Shown here: positions 13,300-20,587 of the stretch, piece by piece
Layout of the letters: each line of letters opens with the position of its first letter
Numbering within the stretch: position 1 is the stretch's first letter
Source: JBJKRW01 sp046704445
GTDB lineage: Bacteria > Patescibacteriota > Microgenomatia > UBA1406 > GWC2-37-13
DNA: 20,587 nt
Direction: 5' to 3'
Assembly: GCA_046704445.1 (NCBI GenBank)
Contig: JBJKRW010000043.1
Coordinates: forward strand, 1-20,587
Made by a program: the position numbers and the translations under genes
The notes under the pieces: model-generated
What the model saw: the letters and a program-made list of their open reading frames with translations, nothing else
The model's database searches: none
What the model was told of the DNA's origin: nothing

Positions 13300-14046
13300 T
13301 TGGACAACCGTTCCATCATTTCTTCATCGGACGCTCATTCCGGCCCGAAAATCGGACGGGAAGCAACCGTTTATATTCCGAAAAACAATAACGACACAAT
13401 GAGTGTCGAAGAGGCAACATTTGAAGATATTGCCCGGGCAATCAGACAGGAGGCGGACGGTAGGCTGAAAATCGGATACACCATAGAATTTTTTCCCGAA
13501 GAAGGCAAATATCATTGGTCCGGCCACCGAATGTGTAATGTCCGGTATACGCCTCAAGAAATACGTACAAAAGGAGTAATTTGCCCCGTTTGCCATAAAC
13601 CTCTTACTGTCGGGGTTGAAAACAGGGTGCTGGATCTTTCAGCCCGTTCACTTGCCTCCCAGGATCTCATCTTTCAGCAAAATCACTCCGGGCTTACGTT
13701 TGTTACGGACAAAGAGAAAAAAAGAAGACCGTTTGTCTCCATCATTCCTCTTATGGAAATACTGGCAGAACTGAACAACGGATCTCAAATAAAAGCCTTT
13801 AGGCAGTATCACGAAATCACCTCAAGCGTTGGAACCGAATTCGATATTCTTCTTAAACTTTCATATGACGAGATCGAAAAAAAAGCAGGCACGCCGCTGC
13901 GTGATGCCGTACAGACTGTCAGAGAACGTAAGGCATACGTTGATCCCGGATATGACGGCGTGTTCGGCGTAGTAAAACTTTTTAAAAACCATGAAAAAAA
14001 AGAAAGCCGGGAAGAGATCCCGGAATCTCAACAATCGCTCTTTTGA
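13300..14046 (+). CDS. EndoQ-family protein, C-terminal part (downstream of in-frame stop)
   Basis: 248 codons in the same frame as the preceding part. SSSDAHSGPKIGREATV supplies the PHP-domain D-A-H ligands. GHRMCNVRYTP and GVICPVCHKPLTVGVENRV form the Cys4-type zinc finger characteristic of EndoQ, followed by a helical C-terminal domain (residues ~135-240) and a charged tail. Independent translation would need the TTG at 13300 or a later ATG (13399 region) and has no visible RBS or -10 box, so it is most simply the tail of a gene with a nonsense mutation or a sequencing error. The end overlaps the next gene by 56 nt. Confidence 0.7.
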   Translation: MDNRSIISSSDAHSGPKIGREATVYIPKNNNDTMSVEEATFEDIARAIRQEADGRLKIGYTIEFFPEEGKYHWSGHRMCNVRYTPQEIRTKGVICPVCHKPLTVGVENRVLDLSARSLASQDLIFQQNHSGLTFVTDKEKKRRPFVSIIPLMEILAELNNGSQIKAFRQYHEITSSVGTEFDILLKLSYDEIEKKAGTPLRDAVQTVRERKAYVDPGYDGVFGVVKLFKNHEKKESREEIPESQQSLF

Positions 14047-15265
14047 AAAATCCGGTTCGGTAACGCACATCAGAAAATACCTGACTTCTGCGGGGCTTTT
14101 TTTATTCATTCTCTTATTACCAACCCAGCTGGGGAAACATTTTTTTCTCCCTTTTTCCTATCTGTCCGGAGTCCGGACAGACTACCTGGCTCCGACCCTG
14201 TATCTAACCGACATTGTTGTGTTATTCCTTATCCTCTTAAACCTGCCGGACATACTTTCCCTGTTGAGGAAAAAAATCATGATTGTCGTATTGTGCCTCC
14301 TTGCAATAAACACGGCATTTTCCCTTTCAATACCGGTTTCCCTGTACGCTTCGGCAAAGATTCTGGAACTTATTATTGTCGGCGTATTGTTTAAAAAATA
14401 TCTGCCGCCTCCAAAAATACTCCTTTACGGTTTTCTGATTTCCGGTTTTTTCGAGTTGTTTTTATCTGTTTTCCAATTTGTTGAAAAACAATCCATTCAG
14501 GGGATATTTTATTTTTTTGGAGAACGGATGTTCGATCTTACAACTCCGGGTATTGCCAAAGCCTCAATCAATGGCGTACAATTCCTAAGACCGTACGCAA
14601 CTTTCTCTCATCCTAACTCGCTGGCCGGGTTTTTCCTGCTTCTCTATGGTGTTGTTCTTATATATCCTATCTTTAATCCGTATAAAATCTTAAGGTTCAT
14701 TTTTCTTTTTGTTTCCGCAGCACTCGTATTCCTTTCCTTTTCCAAACTGGCAATCGTGTGTTTTTTTCTTGTTAACCTGTTTTATTTCATCGAGACGCGC
14801 AAACGAACACTCTGCAGATTATGTGTCGCAACAAAGATCCTTGTTTTTGCCGCGCTTGCGCTCATTGTCTTATCCGCAAAAGGAGACCCTCTTACCGTAC
14901 AAAAAAGGCTTGAGCTTGCCGCGGTTTCACTTAACATTCTCTTACAACATCTGGCTGTCGGAGTTGGGGCAGGAGCATATCTTGTCGCCCAGAACAAATA
15001 CATAATCAGGCTTCCGTTTATCTTTAATCAACCGGTTCACAATTTTTATCTTTTGTTCTTTGCGGAGTTCGGCTTTATCACGGGAATTCCGTTTCTTGTG
15101 TTGGCCGCCGGATTTTTGCGGCCGTTAATAAAAAAGACCTGGATCATTGTATGTATCGTTTTGTTTACCGGGTTGTTCGATCATTACTGGCTTACGCTGC
15201 AGCAGAATTTTCTTTTAATGGGTTGTATGGCGGGCCTTATAGCAACTGAAGCTGCTTCTGAATAG
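13991..15265 (+). CDS. O-antigen ligase/polymerase-like membrane protein
   Basis: 424 aa. A basic, Ser/Asn-rich N-terminal tail (~30 residues) is followed by ten or more hydrophobic helices, starting at AGLFLFILLLPTQLGKHFFLPF. SGVRTDYLAPTLYLTDIVVL and the later FSHPNSLAGFFLLLY, HLAVGVGAGAYLV and QPVHNFYLLFFAEFG are typical of the Wzy_C/WaaL superfamily, whose conserved H-N-x-x-L-x-x-x-x-E-x-G motif (HNFYLLFFAEFG) lies in the large external loop region. Such proteins join or polymerise undecaprenyl-linked glycans at the cell surface. The start overlaps the EndoQ gene end by 56 nt, suggesting translational coupling. The 3' end overlaps the convergent DUF5667-like gene by 29 nt. Confidence 0.75.
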   Translation: MKKKKAGKRSRNLNNRSFEKSGSVTHIRKYLTSAGLFLFILLLPTQLGKHFFLPFSYLSGVRTDYLAPTLYLTDIVVLFLILLNLPDILSLLRKKIMIVVLCLLAINTAFSLSIPVSLYASAKILELIIVGVLFKKYLPPPKILLYGFLISGFFELFLSVFQFVEKQSIQGIFYFFGERMFDLTTPGIAKASINGVQFLRPYATFSHPNSLAGFFLLLYGVVLIYPIFNPYKILRFIFLFVSAALVFLSFSKLAIVCFFLVNLFYFIETRKRTLCRLCVATKILVFAALALIVLSAKGDPLTVQKRLELAAVSLNILLQHLAVGVGAGAYLVAQNKYIIRLPFIFNQPVHNFYLLFFAEFGFITGIPFLVLAAGFLRPLIKKTWIIVCIVLFTGLFDHYWLTLQQNFLLMGCMAGLIATEAASE

Positions 15266-15776
15266 TCTCGTTGATCTTAATAACCTGCATAACATCGTCA
15301 ATCCGTCCCTGCGGAAAATCCTTAAGCAGGTTATTTAGAAGCTCTCTGTGCTTTGCGTTACTGACCTTCAATTTGCTGACGAAGTCGGACGAAGGAGATG
15401 TTCCTTGCTTCTTTGCTTCTTTGAGCAGATTCGGGATTTTGATGAAGTATTTTTCTCCTTTGGCAAACGTATCAATCGCCAATTTGTCTTTCCCCTGCTT
15501 TGCCAATTCAACCGCCATTGCGGCTCTCTTATCGGACAGAAGCAGATCAAATTCCGCCTTTTTTATATTGTCCCGGGTAAACCATTCAACCACCCTGTCC
15601 CGGATGACCTTGAGGATGTAAAGCGGATTGTCGGGAAGTATGCCCGGATACGGAAGCGTATATATCACACTCTCCTGATCCGCTCTCGCCGTTGATACGT
15701 TTGTGAAGTATACTCCTACCGGAATAAGTACCAGGAGCAAAATTACCGTAATTGACACAAGCACGTTTTTCACCAT
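15237..15776 (-). CDS. DUF5667-like exported or membrane-anchored protein
   Basis: 179 aa. The N-terminus MVKNVLVSITVILLLVLIPVGVYF is a signal peptide or single TM anchor, and ADQESVIYTLPYPGILPDNPLYILKVIRDRVVEWF is the hallmark segment of the DUF5667 family, followed by LLLSDKRAAMAVELAKQGK and a helical remainder. The family is widespread in uncultured bacterial lineages and has no known function. A TATAAT on the minus strand (15787-15792) lies 10 nt before the ATG, leaving a leader of only a few nt. The last ten codons overlap the end of the convergent O-antigen-ligase-like gene. Confidence 0.7.
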   Translation of the reverse strand: MVKNVLVSITVILLLVLIPVGVYFTNVSTARADQESVIYTLPYPGILPDNPLYILKVIRDRVVEWFTRDNIKKAEFDLLLSDKRAAMAVELAKQGKDKLAIDTFAKGEKYFIKIPNLLKEAKKQGTSPSSDFVSKLKVSNAKHRELLNNLLKDFPQGRIDDVMQVIKINETIQKQLQLL

Positions 15777-15805
15777 AGCATTTCAAATTATAGTAAATAT
15801 CGTTT

Positions 15806-15840
15806 AAAAAAACAACCCCGACAAAATTGTCGGGATTGTT
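15806..15840 (-). terminator. Rho-independent terminator of the HU gene
   Basis: On the minus strand AACAATCCCGACA, loop ATTT, TGTCGGGGTTGTT form a 12-13-bp stem followed by a run of seven T. It lies 25 nt past the HU stop codon and is the clearest terminator in the window. Confidence 0.85.
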
Positions 15841-15864
15841 ATATTAACCCAAAAAGAGTTAGCA

Positions 15865-16137
15865 TTACTTTACTAACCTCTTAAGGCTTTTACCTGCAGT
15901 AAAACCAGGTGTTTTTGTTGCCGGAATTTGGATTTCCGCTCCAGTTTGAGGATTTCGTCCTTTTCTGGATGCTCTTTTCCTAACCATAAAGGTTCCAAAC
16001 CCTGTAACAACTACTTTTTCACCTCTTTTCAATGCGTCGGACATTGTGGAAAAAACTGCGCCGACTGCGTCTTTTGCTGCTTTTGCGGTTAGCCCTGCTT
16101 TTTTTGCTACTTGGGCAACTAAATCAGCTTTTGTCAT
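15865..16137 (-). CDS. hup: HU family DNA-binding protein
   Basis: 90 aa, the standard HU length. HU coats and bends DNA as a dimer. The helical N-terminus MTKADLVAQVAKKAGLTAKAAKDAVGAVF and the arm region GEKVVVTGFGTFMVRKRASRKGRNPQTGAEIQIPATKTPGFTAGKSLK carry the conserved GFGTF, the R-x-x-R-x-G-R-N-P-x-T-G arm tip and the F-x-x-GK-x-L-K end. It is a stand-alone gene with its own promoter (16276-16304), a ~130-nt leader, a strong SD and a strong terminator, unlike its leaderless neighbours, which suggests high expression. Whether it is HU or another member of the HU/IHF family cannot be told, but length and arm favour HU. Confidence 0.93.
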   Translation of the reverse strand: MTKADLVAQVAKKAGLTAKAAKDAVGAVFSTMSDALKRGEKVVVTGFGTFMVRKRASRKGRNPQTGAEIQIPATKTPGFTAGKSLKRLVK

Positions 16138-16143
16138 TTATTT

Positions 16144-16153
16144 TCACCCCCTT
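16144..16153 (-). promoter_or_regulatory. Strong Shine-Dalgarno of the HU gene
   Basis: AAGGGGGTGA on the minus strand differs from the ideal AAGGAGGTGA by one base and sits 6 nt before the ATG at 16137. It is the only strong SD seen in the window and shows the organism retains SD-based initiation. Confidence 0.8.
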
Positions 16154-16275
16154 TCCTAAGTATTTCTTAAAAAAAACTTTTAAAGAATTCCTTATTTCCC
16201 GTTGCAATAATCTAATTTAAATTGGCCTAATATTTTTATTTTTCTTTTAGGTCTATATATCAATTCAACACCAAC

Positions 16276-16304
16276 AGAATAGTAATTTTTTGGCTTCTTG
16301 TCAA
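16276..16304 (-). promoter_or_regulatory. HU promoter (TTGACA, 17 nt, TATTCT)
   Basis: A perfect TTGACA (16304-16299) and TATTCT (16281-16276) are separated by 17 nt on the minus strand. The predicted start, near 16269, gives a leader of ~130 nt before the HU ATG. Confidence 0.7.
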
Positions 16305-16400
16305 TCCATATTTAAAACATCTTATTATAACAATCTGGATCATTGTTAGGGCTTTGTTGTAAGCAGAATTTGATTAAATGCTCTATAATTGTATTCCTAT

Positions 16401-17036
16401 ATGACAACCGAACAATTCCGCAATATAACTCCTGAAGAACTTGCAGTAAACTCCGCGCTATACGCGGCAGCAAAAAAAATAATTGAAGGCAGAAAAATAC
16501 AGGAATCACCGAAACCTATTACTCCTTCTATCAGCATTCACGCGCTTCTTAATCAAATCGGATTCAAAACTCAGAGTCAAGAAAAAGGCACATCCAATCA
16601 ACGGGGCTTAATTGTCGTACACGCTTCCTGCCACGCAATACATCTTCGATTGGATGACGCAATGTATTCCCCGGGGTATCCGACCGAACAAATTGAGGGA
16701 AAAGAAAAAAATGTTTTTGAATTTTTTTTTGACTCTACGCCTATCCTTCACTTGTTTCTTATTATGTTTCCTCAAACCCACGCTTTGTATCCCGACGGGA
16801 TAACTGCCGTAATCAAAAACGTCAGCGTAAACGGACGCGGACATGGGGGAATTCTTTTTGAAGACGGTTCGACGCCAACAAGACATCCATTGGACCATTA
16901 CTTGTCGCCCGAACAACGGGTCGCCTATGAAACGGACCTCATGAAAGAAACACGGTCGATATTCCGCTTCATTTCCTCCGTGTTAGAGCAAAACCGTATG
17001 GCCTACGTTTTCAAAAGAAACCTCCCGATGCGTTAA
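16401..17036 (+). CDS. Hypothetical protein, 211 aa
   Basis: I do not recognise a family. Soluble, no TM or signal. The N-terminus MTTEQFRNITPEELAVNSALYAAAKKI is helical. The middle holds a conserved-looking run of His and Cys (GLIVVHASCHAIHLRLDDAMYSPGYP) and FFDSTPILHLFLIMFPQTHALYPDG. The C-terminus has NGRGHGGILFEDGSTPTRHPLDHYLS. The several His could bind metal, but this is speculation. A TATAAT at 16384-16389 lies 11 nt before the ATG. A TTG 12 nt upstream is an alternative start. It ends in a 4-nt overlap with the convergent rny gene. A half-site identical to the array dyad occurs ~65 nt upstream. Confidence 0.65.
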   Translation: MTTEQFRNITPEELAVNSALYAAAKKIIEGRKIQESPKPITPSISIHALLNQIGFKTQSQEKGTSNQRGLIVVHASCHAIHLRLDDAMYSPGYPTEQIEGKEKNVFEFFFDSTPILHLFLIMFPQTHALYPDGITAVIKNVSVNGRGHGGILFEDGSTPTRHPLDHYLSPEQRVAYETDLMKETRSIFRFISSVLEQNRMAYVFKRNLPMR

Positions 17037-18490
17037 ATTTTGGTCGTTGCCTCAGCTCTGTATTCCCGTATGACGGTTACTTTTATCTGTCCGGGAAATA
17101 CCTCGAATTTCTGTTCAAGGTCTTCCTTGATTTTTTGAGCAAGGATGACGGATTCATCGTCAGTCATTTCTTCGGGGTTTACAATCACGCGAAGCTCTCT
17201 CCCCGCCTGTAACGCAAACGCTTCCCTTACTCCTTTTTTTGTTTTTGCCGCATCCTCAATGGTTTTTATCCTTTTTAAGTACTCCTGAAAGTCTTCATGC
17301 CTTGCTCCGGGTCTTCCTCCGGAAACCGCATCGGAAATATATACGATAACGGATTCAACCGAAGGAAACGGAATGTCTTCGTGATGCGCCGCAACACAAT
17401 CAGTGACTTTTTGCGGAAAGTGGTGGCGCTTGAGAAGATCAACCCCTAACTCCACATGAGATCCTTCCTTGTCGGTCACAACCTTTCCTATATCATGAAG
17501 CAGACAACCAAGCTTAACGATGTTTACGTCTGCCCTAAGTTCATGAGCCAACGCAATTCCTATTCTCGTTTCCTCAAGAGTGTGGGCAATCATGTTCTGA
17601 CCGTAAGAATAGCGGTATTTAAACCTTCCCAGCATTTGGGTTATCTCATGAGGAAGATTGAATACTCCAACCTTGTGCGCAAGCTCTTCCCCTGCTTTGA
17701 AAATTATTTTATCTACCTCTTCTGCGGTTTTTTTAACTATTTCTTCTATGCGCTCCGGCTGAATTCTTCCGTCTTTAATAAGCTTTTCCAACGAAAGCCT
17801 GGCGATTTCCCTGCGGACCGCATCAAACGAAGACAGTCTGATAACCCCTTCCTCTTCCAAATCCACATCAACTCCGGTTGCAAGCTCAAACGCCCGAATA
17901 TTCCTGCCGTCTTTTCCGATAATTCTCCCTTTAAAATCATCGCTGGGAAGATTCACAACGGAAAGAGTATATTCCGAAACATAGTCCGTTGCGCCGTACC
18001 TCATCGCATCGACCAGAATCTGTTTGGCCTTATCGTCGGCTTCTTTTTTCAATTCTTCCTCTTTTTCCTTCACCTGCTTTGCCAAATCCGCTTTCAGTTT
18101 CTCTTCCCAACCCTGCAATAAAAGATTTTTCGCCTGATCTTTGGTCAGTTGCGAAATCTTCTCAAGTTTCTGAAGCATAGAATCACGCCGTAGCTCCAGA
18201 TCTCTTTTTATTGATTCTATTGCCCGTTTTGATTGATCAACAGAACGTCTTTCTTTTTCCAAACCAGACTCTTTCTCTTCAATCTGCTGCTCTTTCTTGG
18301 CGATTCTTTTTTCCACGTCCATCGCGTCGGACACGGTCTTTCTTGCATCCTCCTCGCTCTTTTGCTTTAAATGTAAAGCCTCCTCAGTGGCTTTTAATAT
18401 GATTTCTTTCGCCTGCTGTTTCACGGCGTCCAAATACGCTTCCTGTTCCTTTTTATCCTGAAAAAACCTTCTGAATATTTTTTGTAGCAT
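17033..18490 (-). CDS. rny: Ribonuclease Y, without N-terminal membrane anchor
   Basis: 485 aa. RNase Y is the endoribonuclease that starts mRNA decay in many bacteria lacking RNase E. A long charged coiled coil (residues ~20-170) is followed by the KH domain (VNLPSDDFKGRIIGKDGRNIRAFE near 175-200), the HD domain (LAHEL...GCLLHDIGKVV near 315-340, with HHEDIPF later) and the C-terminal RNase Y region ending IKVTVIREYRAEATTK. The usual N-terminal transmembrane helix is missing: the protein starts MLQKIFRRFFQDKKEQEAYL, and no hydrophobic segment is in frame just upstream. It may be cytoplasmic or attach through the basic amphipathic start. No clear -10 or SD at this ATG, so the start is less sure than the product. 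Confidence 0.93.
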   Translation of the reverse strand: MLQKIFRRFFQDKKEQEAYLDAVKQQAKEIILKATEEALHLKQKSEEDARKTVSDAMDVEKRIAKKEQQIEEKESGLEKERRSVDQSKRAIESIKRDLELRRDSMLQKLEKISQLTKDQAKNLLLQGWEEKLKADLAKQVKEKEEELKKEADDKAKQILVDAMRYGATDYVSEYTLSVVNLPSDDFKGRIIGKDGRNIRAFELATGVDVDLEEEGVIRLSSFDAVRREIARLSLEKLIKDGRIQPERIEEIVKKTAEEVDKIIFKAGEELAHKVGVFNLPHEITQMLGRFKYRYSYGQNMIAHTLEETRIGIALAHELRADVNIVKLGCLLHDIGKVVTDKEGSHVELGVDLLKRHHFPQKVTDCVAAHHEDIPFPSVESVIVYISDAVSGGRPGARHEDFQEYLKRIKTIEDAAKTKKGVREAFALQAGRELRVIVNPEEMTDDESVILAQKIKEDLEQKFEVFPGQIKVTVIREYRAEATTKI

Positions 18491-18733
18491 AGAATGATAC
18501 GAAGCTTGAAGAAGAAATTTCGAACACTCTTTTACTTACACCGCAGTATCACACATGTTTCGGGTTATGACTCTTCTGACTCAAACCATAAACGGTGACA
18601 AACTGAGAGGCTCATACAATTATTAATTATCTATCGTTAACGTAATTGCTCTTCTTCAAGCAATTGATAACTCTCCAATTATACTGCTTTATGACCGTTG
18701 CTGCAAATGAATAATTAAGGCTATAATAATTAT
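18491..18733. other. Intergenic region between rny and the acetyltransferase gene
   Basis: 243 nt between divergent genes. It must hold the rny promoter, but I see no convincing -35/-10 pair. No tRNA, repeat or ORF of note is visible. The only recognisable element is the -10 box of the acetyltransferase at its right end. Confidence 0.5.
18722..18727 (+). promoter_or_regulatory. -10 box (TATAAT), leaderless start
   Basis: TATAAT ends 6 nt before the ATG at 18734. Confidence 0.6.
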
Positions 18734-19309
18734 ATGATAAAGCGCGCGCAACCTTCTGACGTATTACAGATTTATCAAATTATGCGAAAATATTCCCTCA
18801 CGCCCCGGAAAATAAAAAGCGCCTCATACCTGAAGCAAAAAGAAAATTCCGGATTCTTTTACACTCTTCCCGATCGCACAAGTCTTTTCAATAAACTTAC
18901 ACACCATCCATTCTGTTATACATATAATAAGTCATCAATACTATCGGGTTTTATTGTGACCTCTATTCTTTCTCCTGTCCCTCCGCAAAGAACACAAATA
19001 AAGGTACGGTGGTTTCGCCCGGAAAATAAGAAAGTTATGACAAAACAACAAACATTATCTGTAGACTATATAGGGGTCGATCCTGCTTACAGAAAGAAAG
19101 GGACAGGCACTGCTTTATTATCCCACGTGGAAACCGTGGCAAAAAAACACAACTTTCGGTATCTTGTAACATGGGTTGTAATACAACCGTTAATCAACAA
19201 GCCGTCTCTTAATTTTTTTTCTAAAAACGGCTATATTCGTATAGCAGAATCCACTATTGTCAAAACTTCTCCCGAACAAACGTCTGCTCTTTTATACAAA
19301 TCAATATAG
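18734..19309 (+). CDS. GNAT-family N-acetyltransferase
   Basis: 191 aa with the GNAT fold, transferring an acetyl group from acetyl-CoA to an amine. The opening MIKRAQPSDVLQIYQIMRKYS is the usual strand 1/helix 1. VDYIGVDPAYRKKGTGTALLSHVETVAKKH (about residues 112-141) contains the acetyl-CoA pyrophosphate-binding R-x-x-G-x-G loop. LNFFSKNGYIRIAES is the typical late F-x-x-x-G-Y/F segment. The substrate is not shown by sequence; related proteins act on small molecules or protein N-termini. Start fixed by the -10 box. It is convergent with recX with an 10-nt gap. Confidence 0.8.
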   Translation: MIKRAQPSDVLQIYQIMRKYSLTPRKIKSASYLKQKENSGFFYTLPDRTSLFNKLTHHPFCYTYNKSSILSGFIVTSILSPVPPQRTQIKVRWFRPENKKVMTKQQTLSVDYIGVDPAYRKKGTGTALLSHVETVAKKHNFRYLVTWVVIQPLINKPSLNFFSKNGYIRIAESTIVKTSPEQTSALLYKSI

Positions 19310-19319
19310 CAAATTCACA

Positions 19320-19802
19320 TTATCTGCCCTCAAACAAATCAATAACTCTTTTGACGGTTTCGTATCCGAATCCTCTCCTTAACAAAAATCCCGAGGCTTT
19401 TTTGAATCGTTCCTCTTTGGATAATTTTGACAGCCGAAACCATTTGCGCCTCAAAGTTTTCAAAGCCAGTTCTTGCTCGTTATGCGGATGTTCGTCAAAA
19501 TACTTTTCTATTAACAATTTATCTATTCCGAATGTTGTCAGCTCTCTTTTTATCACAAAAGCACTTTTTGGTTTTAAAATATTTCGCTGGGCTACAAACC
19601 ATTCTATGAATTTTTCGTCATCAACGAATCCCTGCTCTTCCAGTCCTTTGACTACTTTTTTTACTTCTGTTTGAGACCAATGCGTAGACTGAATTTTTTT
19701 ATTCAGATAATCGAGAATCTCCTTCCTGCTGCGGGGACGGAATTTTAAAAAAAAATAGGCGCGGTTATAAAGTTTTTGCAGATCTTCATCAATAAAATCC
19801 AT
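19320..19802 (-). CDS. recX: Regulatory protein RecX
   Basis: 160 aa. RecX binds inside RecA filaments and limits their activity. Three helical repeats are visible: YNRAYFFLKFRPRSRKEILDYL, VVKGLEEQGFVDDEKFIEWFVAQRNILKPKSAFVIKREL and LKTLRRKW...FKKASGFLLRRGFGYETVKRVIDL. The GFVDDEKFAxxW-type and KRRG/LLRRGF-type signatures are those of the family. It lies 2 nt after recA on the same strand, the common recA-recX operon, so translation is likely coupled. Confidence 0.9.
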   Translation of the reverse strand: MDFIDEDLQKLYNRAYFFLKFRPRSRKEILDYLNKKIQSTHWSQTEVKKVVKGLEEQGFVDDEKFIEWFVAQRNILKPKSAFVIKRELTTFGIDKLLIEKYFDEHPHNEQELALKTLRRKWFRLSKLSKEERFKKASGFLLRRGFGYETVKRVIDLFEGR

Positions 19803-19804
19803 GG

Positions 19805-20587
19805 TTATTTTTTTCCCGGTCCTTTTTCCTGTATCTCTTTCATTATTTGCTGTTTGAGTTTGTCGTTTGTAGACAGTGTTTCCTTGACTTGTTCTTTCCC
19901 CTGTCCCAATAACTTTTCCTGATGTTTAAAAAAAGACCCGCTTTTTGTGATAATCCCGAGATTAATCGCGGTATCTATCACCCCTTCTTCCCGATCAATT
20001 CCTTCTCCCGTAATAACCATTTCCGCATCTTTAAACGGTGGAGCCACTTTATTTTTGACAATCTTTACCCGTATGCGTGCGCCGTACACTTGATTGTTTT
20101 TCTTTAAGGTCTCTATCTTTCTCACGTCCATGCGCACTGAGGCATAAAATTTCATCGCGAGTCCTCCGGGAGTCGTCTCCGGATTACCGAACAGTATTCC
20201 TATCTTTAATCGTATCTGATTCGTAAATACAACCGTTGTTTTTGACTTGGATACGACACCCGTAAGTTTTCTCAATGCCTGCGACATAAGCCTTGCCTGC
20301 AACCCCATTTGGGAGTCTCCCATTTCTCCTTCGATTTCGGCGCGTGGAACAAGCGCCGCAACCGAATCAACAACCACCAGATCAACTCCTCCCGAACGGA
20401 TTAAGGCTTCGGCAATCTCAAGCGCCTGTTCTCCTGTATCCGGCTGTGAGATTAAAAGGTCTTCAAGCTTTACGCCGAGAAGTTTTGCCCATGCAGGATC
20501 AAAAGCGTGTTCCGCGTCGATAAAGGCGGCAACACCCCCGGCTTTTTGCGTTTCCGCAATCAACGAAAGACAGAGAGTGGTTTTTCC
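19805..20587 (-). CDS. recA: Recombinase RecA, partial (5' end outside window)
   Basis: The visible part starts in the Walker A motif (GKTTLCLSL) and runs to the stop, ~260 codons; about 65 N-terminal residues lie beyond the window. RecA forms filaments on single-stranded DNA for homologous recombination and LexA-type self-cleavage. Landmarks: AAFIDAEHAFDPAWA, the Walker B LVVVDSVAALVPRAEIEGEMGDSQMGLQARLMSQALRKLT, loop L2 with FTNQIRLKIGILFGNPETTPGGLAMKFYASVRMDVR, and the C-terminal domain with GEGIDREEGVIDTA and GSFFKHQEKLLGQGKEQVKETL. The C-terminal tail is short and basic (KGPGKK) rather than acidic. Followed directly by recX. Confidence 0.97.
   Translation of the reverse strand, partial: GKTTLCLSLIAETQKAGGVAAFIDAEHAFDPAWAKLLGVKLEDLLISQPDTGEQALEIAEALIRSGGVDLVVVDSVAALVPRAEIEGEMGDSQMGLQARLMSQALRKLTGVVSKSKTTVVFTNQIRLKIGILFGNPETTPGGLAMKFYASVRMDVRKIETLKKNNQVYGARIRVKIVKNKVAPPFKDAEMVITGEGIDREEGVIDTAINLGIITKSGSFFKHQEKLLGQGKEQVKETLSTNDKLKQQIMKEIQEKGPGKK

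Noticed and set aside
14709..15005. Overlapping plus-strand ORF within the O-antigen-ligase gene, and similar long antisense frames in rny, recA and the glycosidase
   Set aside because: They lie in alternative frames of well-supported genes, have low-complexity Ser/Arg/Phe composition and no promoter or RBS.
18491..18733. tRNA or small RNA gene
   Set aside because: No cloverleaf, T-loop motif or terminator could be made from either strand.

Overview
The window looks like a chromosome segment from a Candidate Phyla Radiation (Patescibacteria) bacterium, perhaps of the Microgenomates type. This is inferred from gene content: a bacterial EndoQ-family PHP protein, a DUF5667-like protein, an O-antigen-ligase-like membrane protein, a RecA/RecX/RNase Y core, and small proteins with no recognisable family. 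Most genes have a TATAAT-like -10 box about 6 nt before the ATG and no Shine-Dalgarno sequence, which suggests mainly leaderless mRNAs. The HU gene is a clear exception.

Layout. 1-3650: cell-surface and lipid genes (anchored GH39-like glycosidase, small unknown protein, CDP-alcohol phosphatidyltransferase-like membrane protein, SAM methyltransferase). 3647-4843: a Pro/Gln-rich protein of unknown function. 4844-5240: a non-core stretch with a 50-codon ORF and the first repeat. About 5113-11721: an array of six same-strand, apparently unrelated genes separated by a repeated module. 11718-12608: tmRNA (ssrA) and smpB on the minus strand. 12685-14046: an EndoQ-like gene broken by an in-frame TAA. 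13991-15776: O-antigen-ligase-like protein and a convergent DUF5667-like protein. 15806-16304: HU with its terminator, strong RBS and promoter. 16401-18490: an unknown gene convergent with RNase Y. 18734-20587: GNAT acetyltransferase, recX and the 3' part of recA, which runs off the window.

The array is the remarkable part. Each unit has (i) a 20-bp dyad, consensus TAGATTGTTATAACAATCTA, just after the previous gene's stop; (ii) a few nt later a TGTGGACAAG-type core that is also the GTG/ATG start of a 26-37-codon microORF with consensus (M/V)DK-x-x-N-x-LN-x-x-x-x-Y(I/V)(F/W)-x-W(Y/F); (iii) a -10 box at the microORF's 3' end; (iv) a leaderless cargo gene. Recognisable cargo domains include a JAMM/JAB peptidase, an HExxH metallopeptidase and a stand-alone phosphohistidine (PEP-mobile) domain, with weaker hints of toxin-like folds. 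The last dyad lies directly against the ssrA 3' end, whose TGTGGA matches the cassette core. This suggests cassettes accumulated at a tmRNA attachment site, in an integron-like manner but without classical attC sites and with no recombinase in the window. The array is visibly more AT-rich than its flanks. The cassette model is inference; the repeats and their positions are directly visible.
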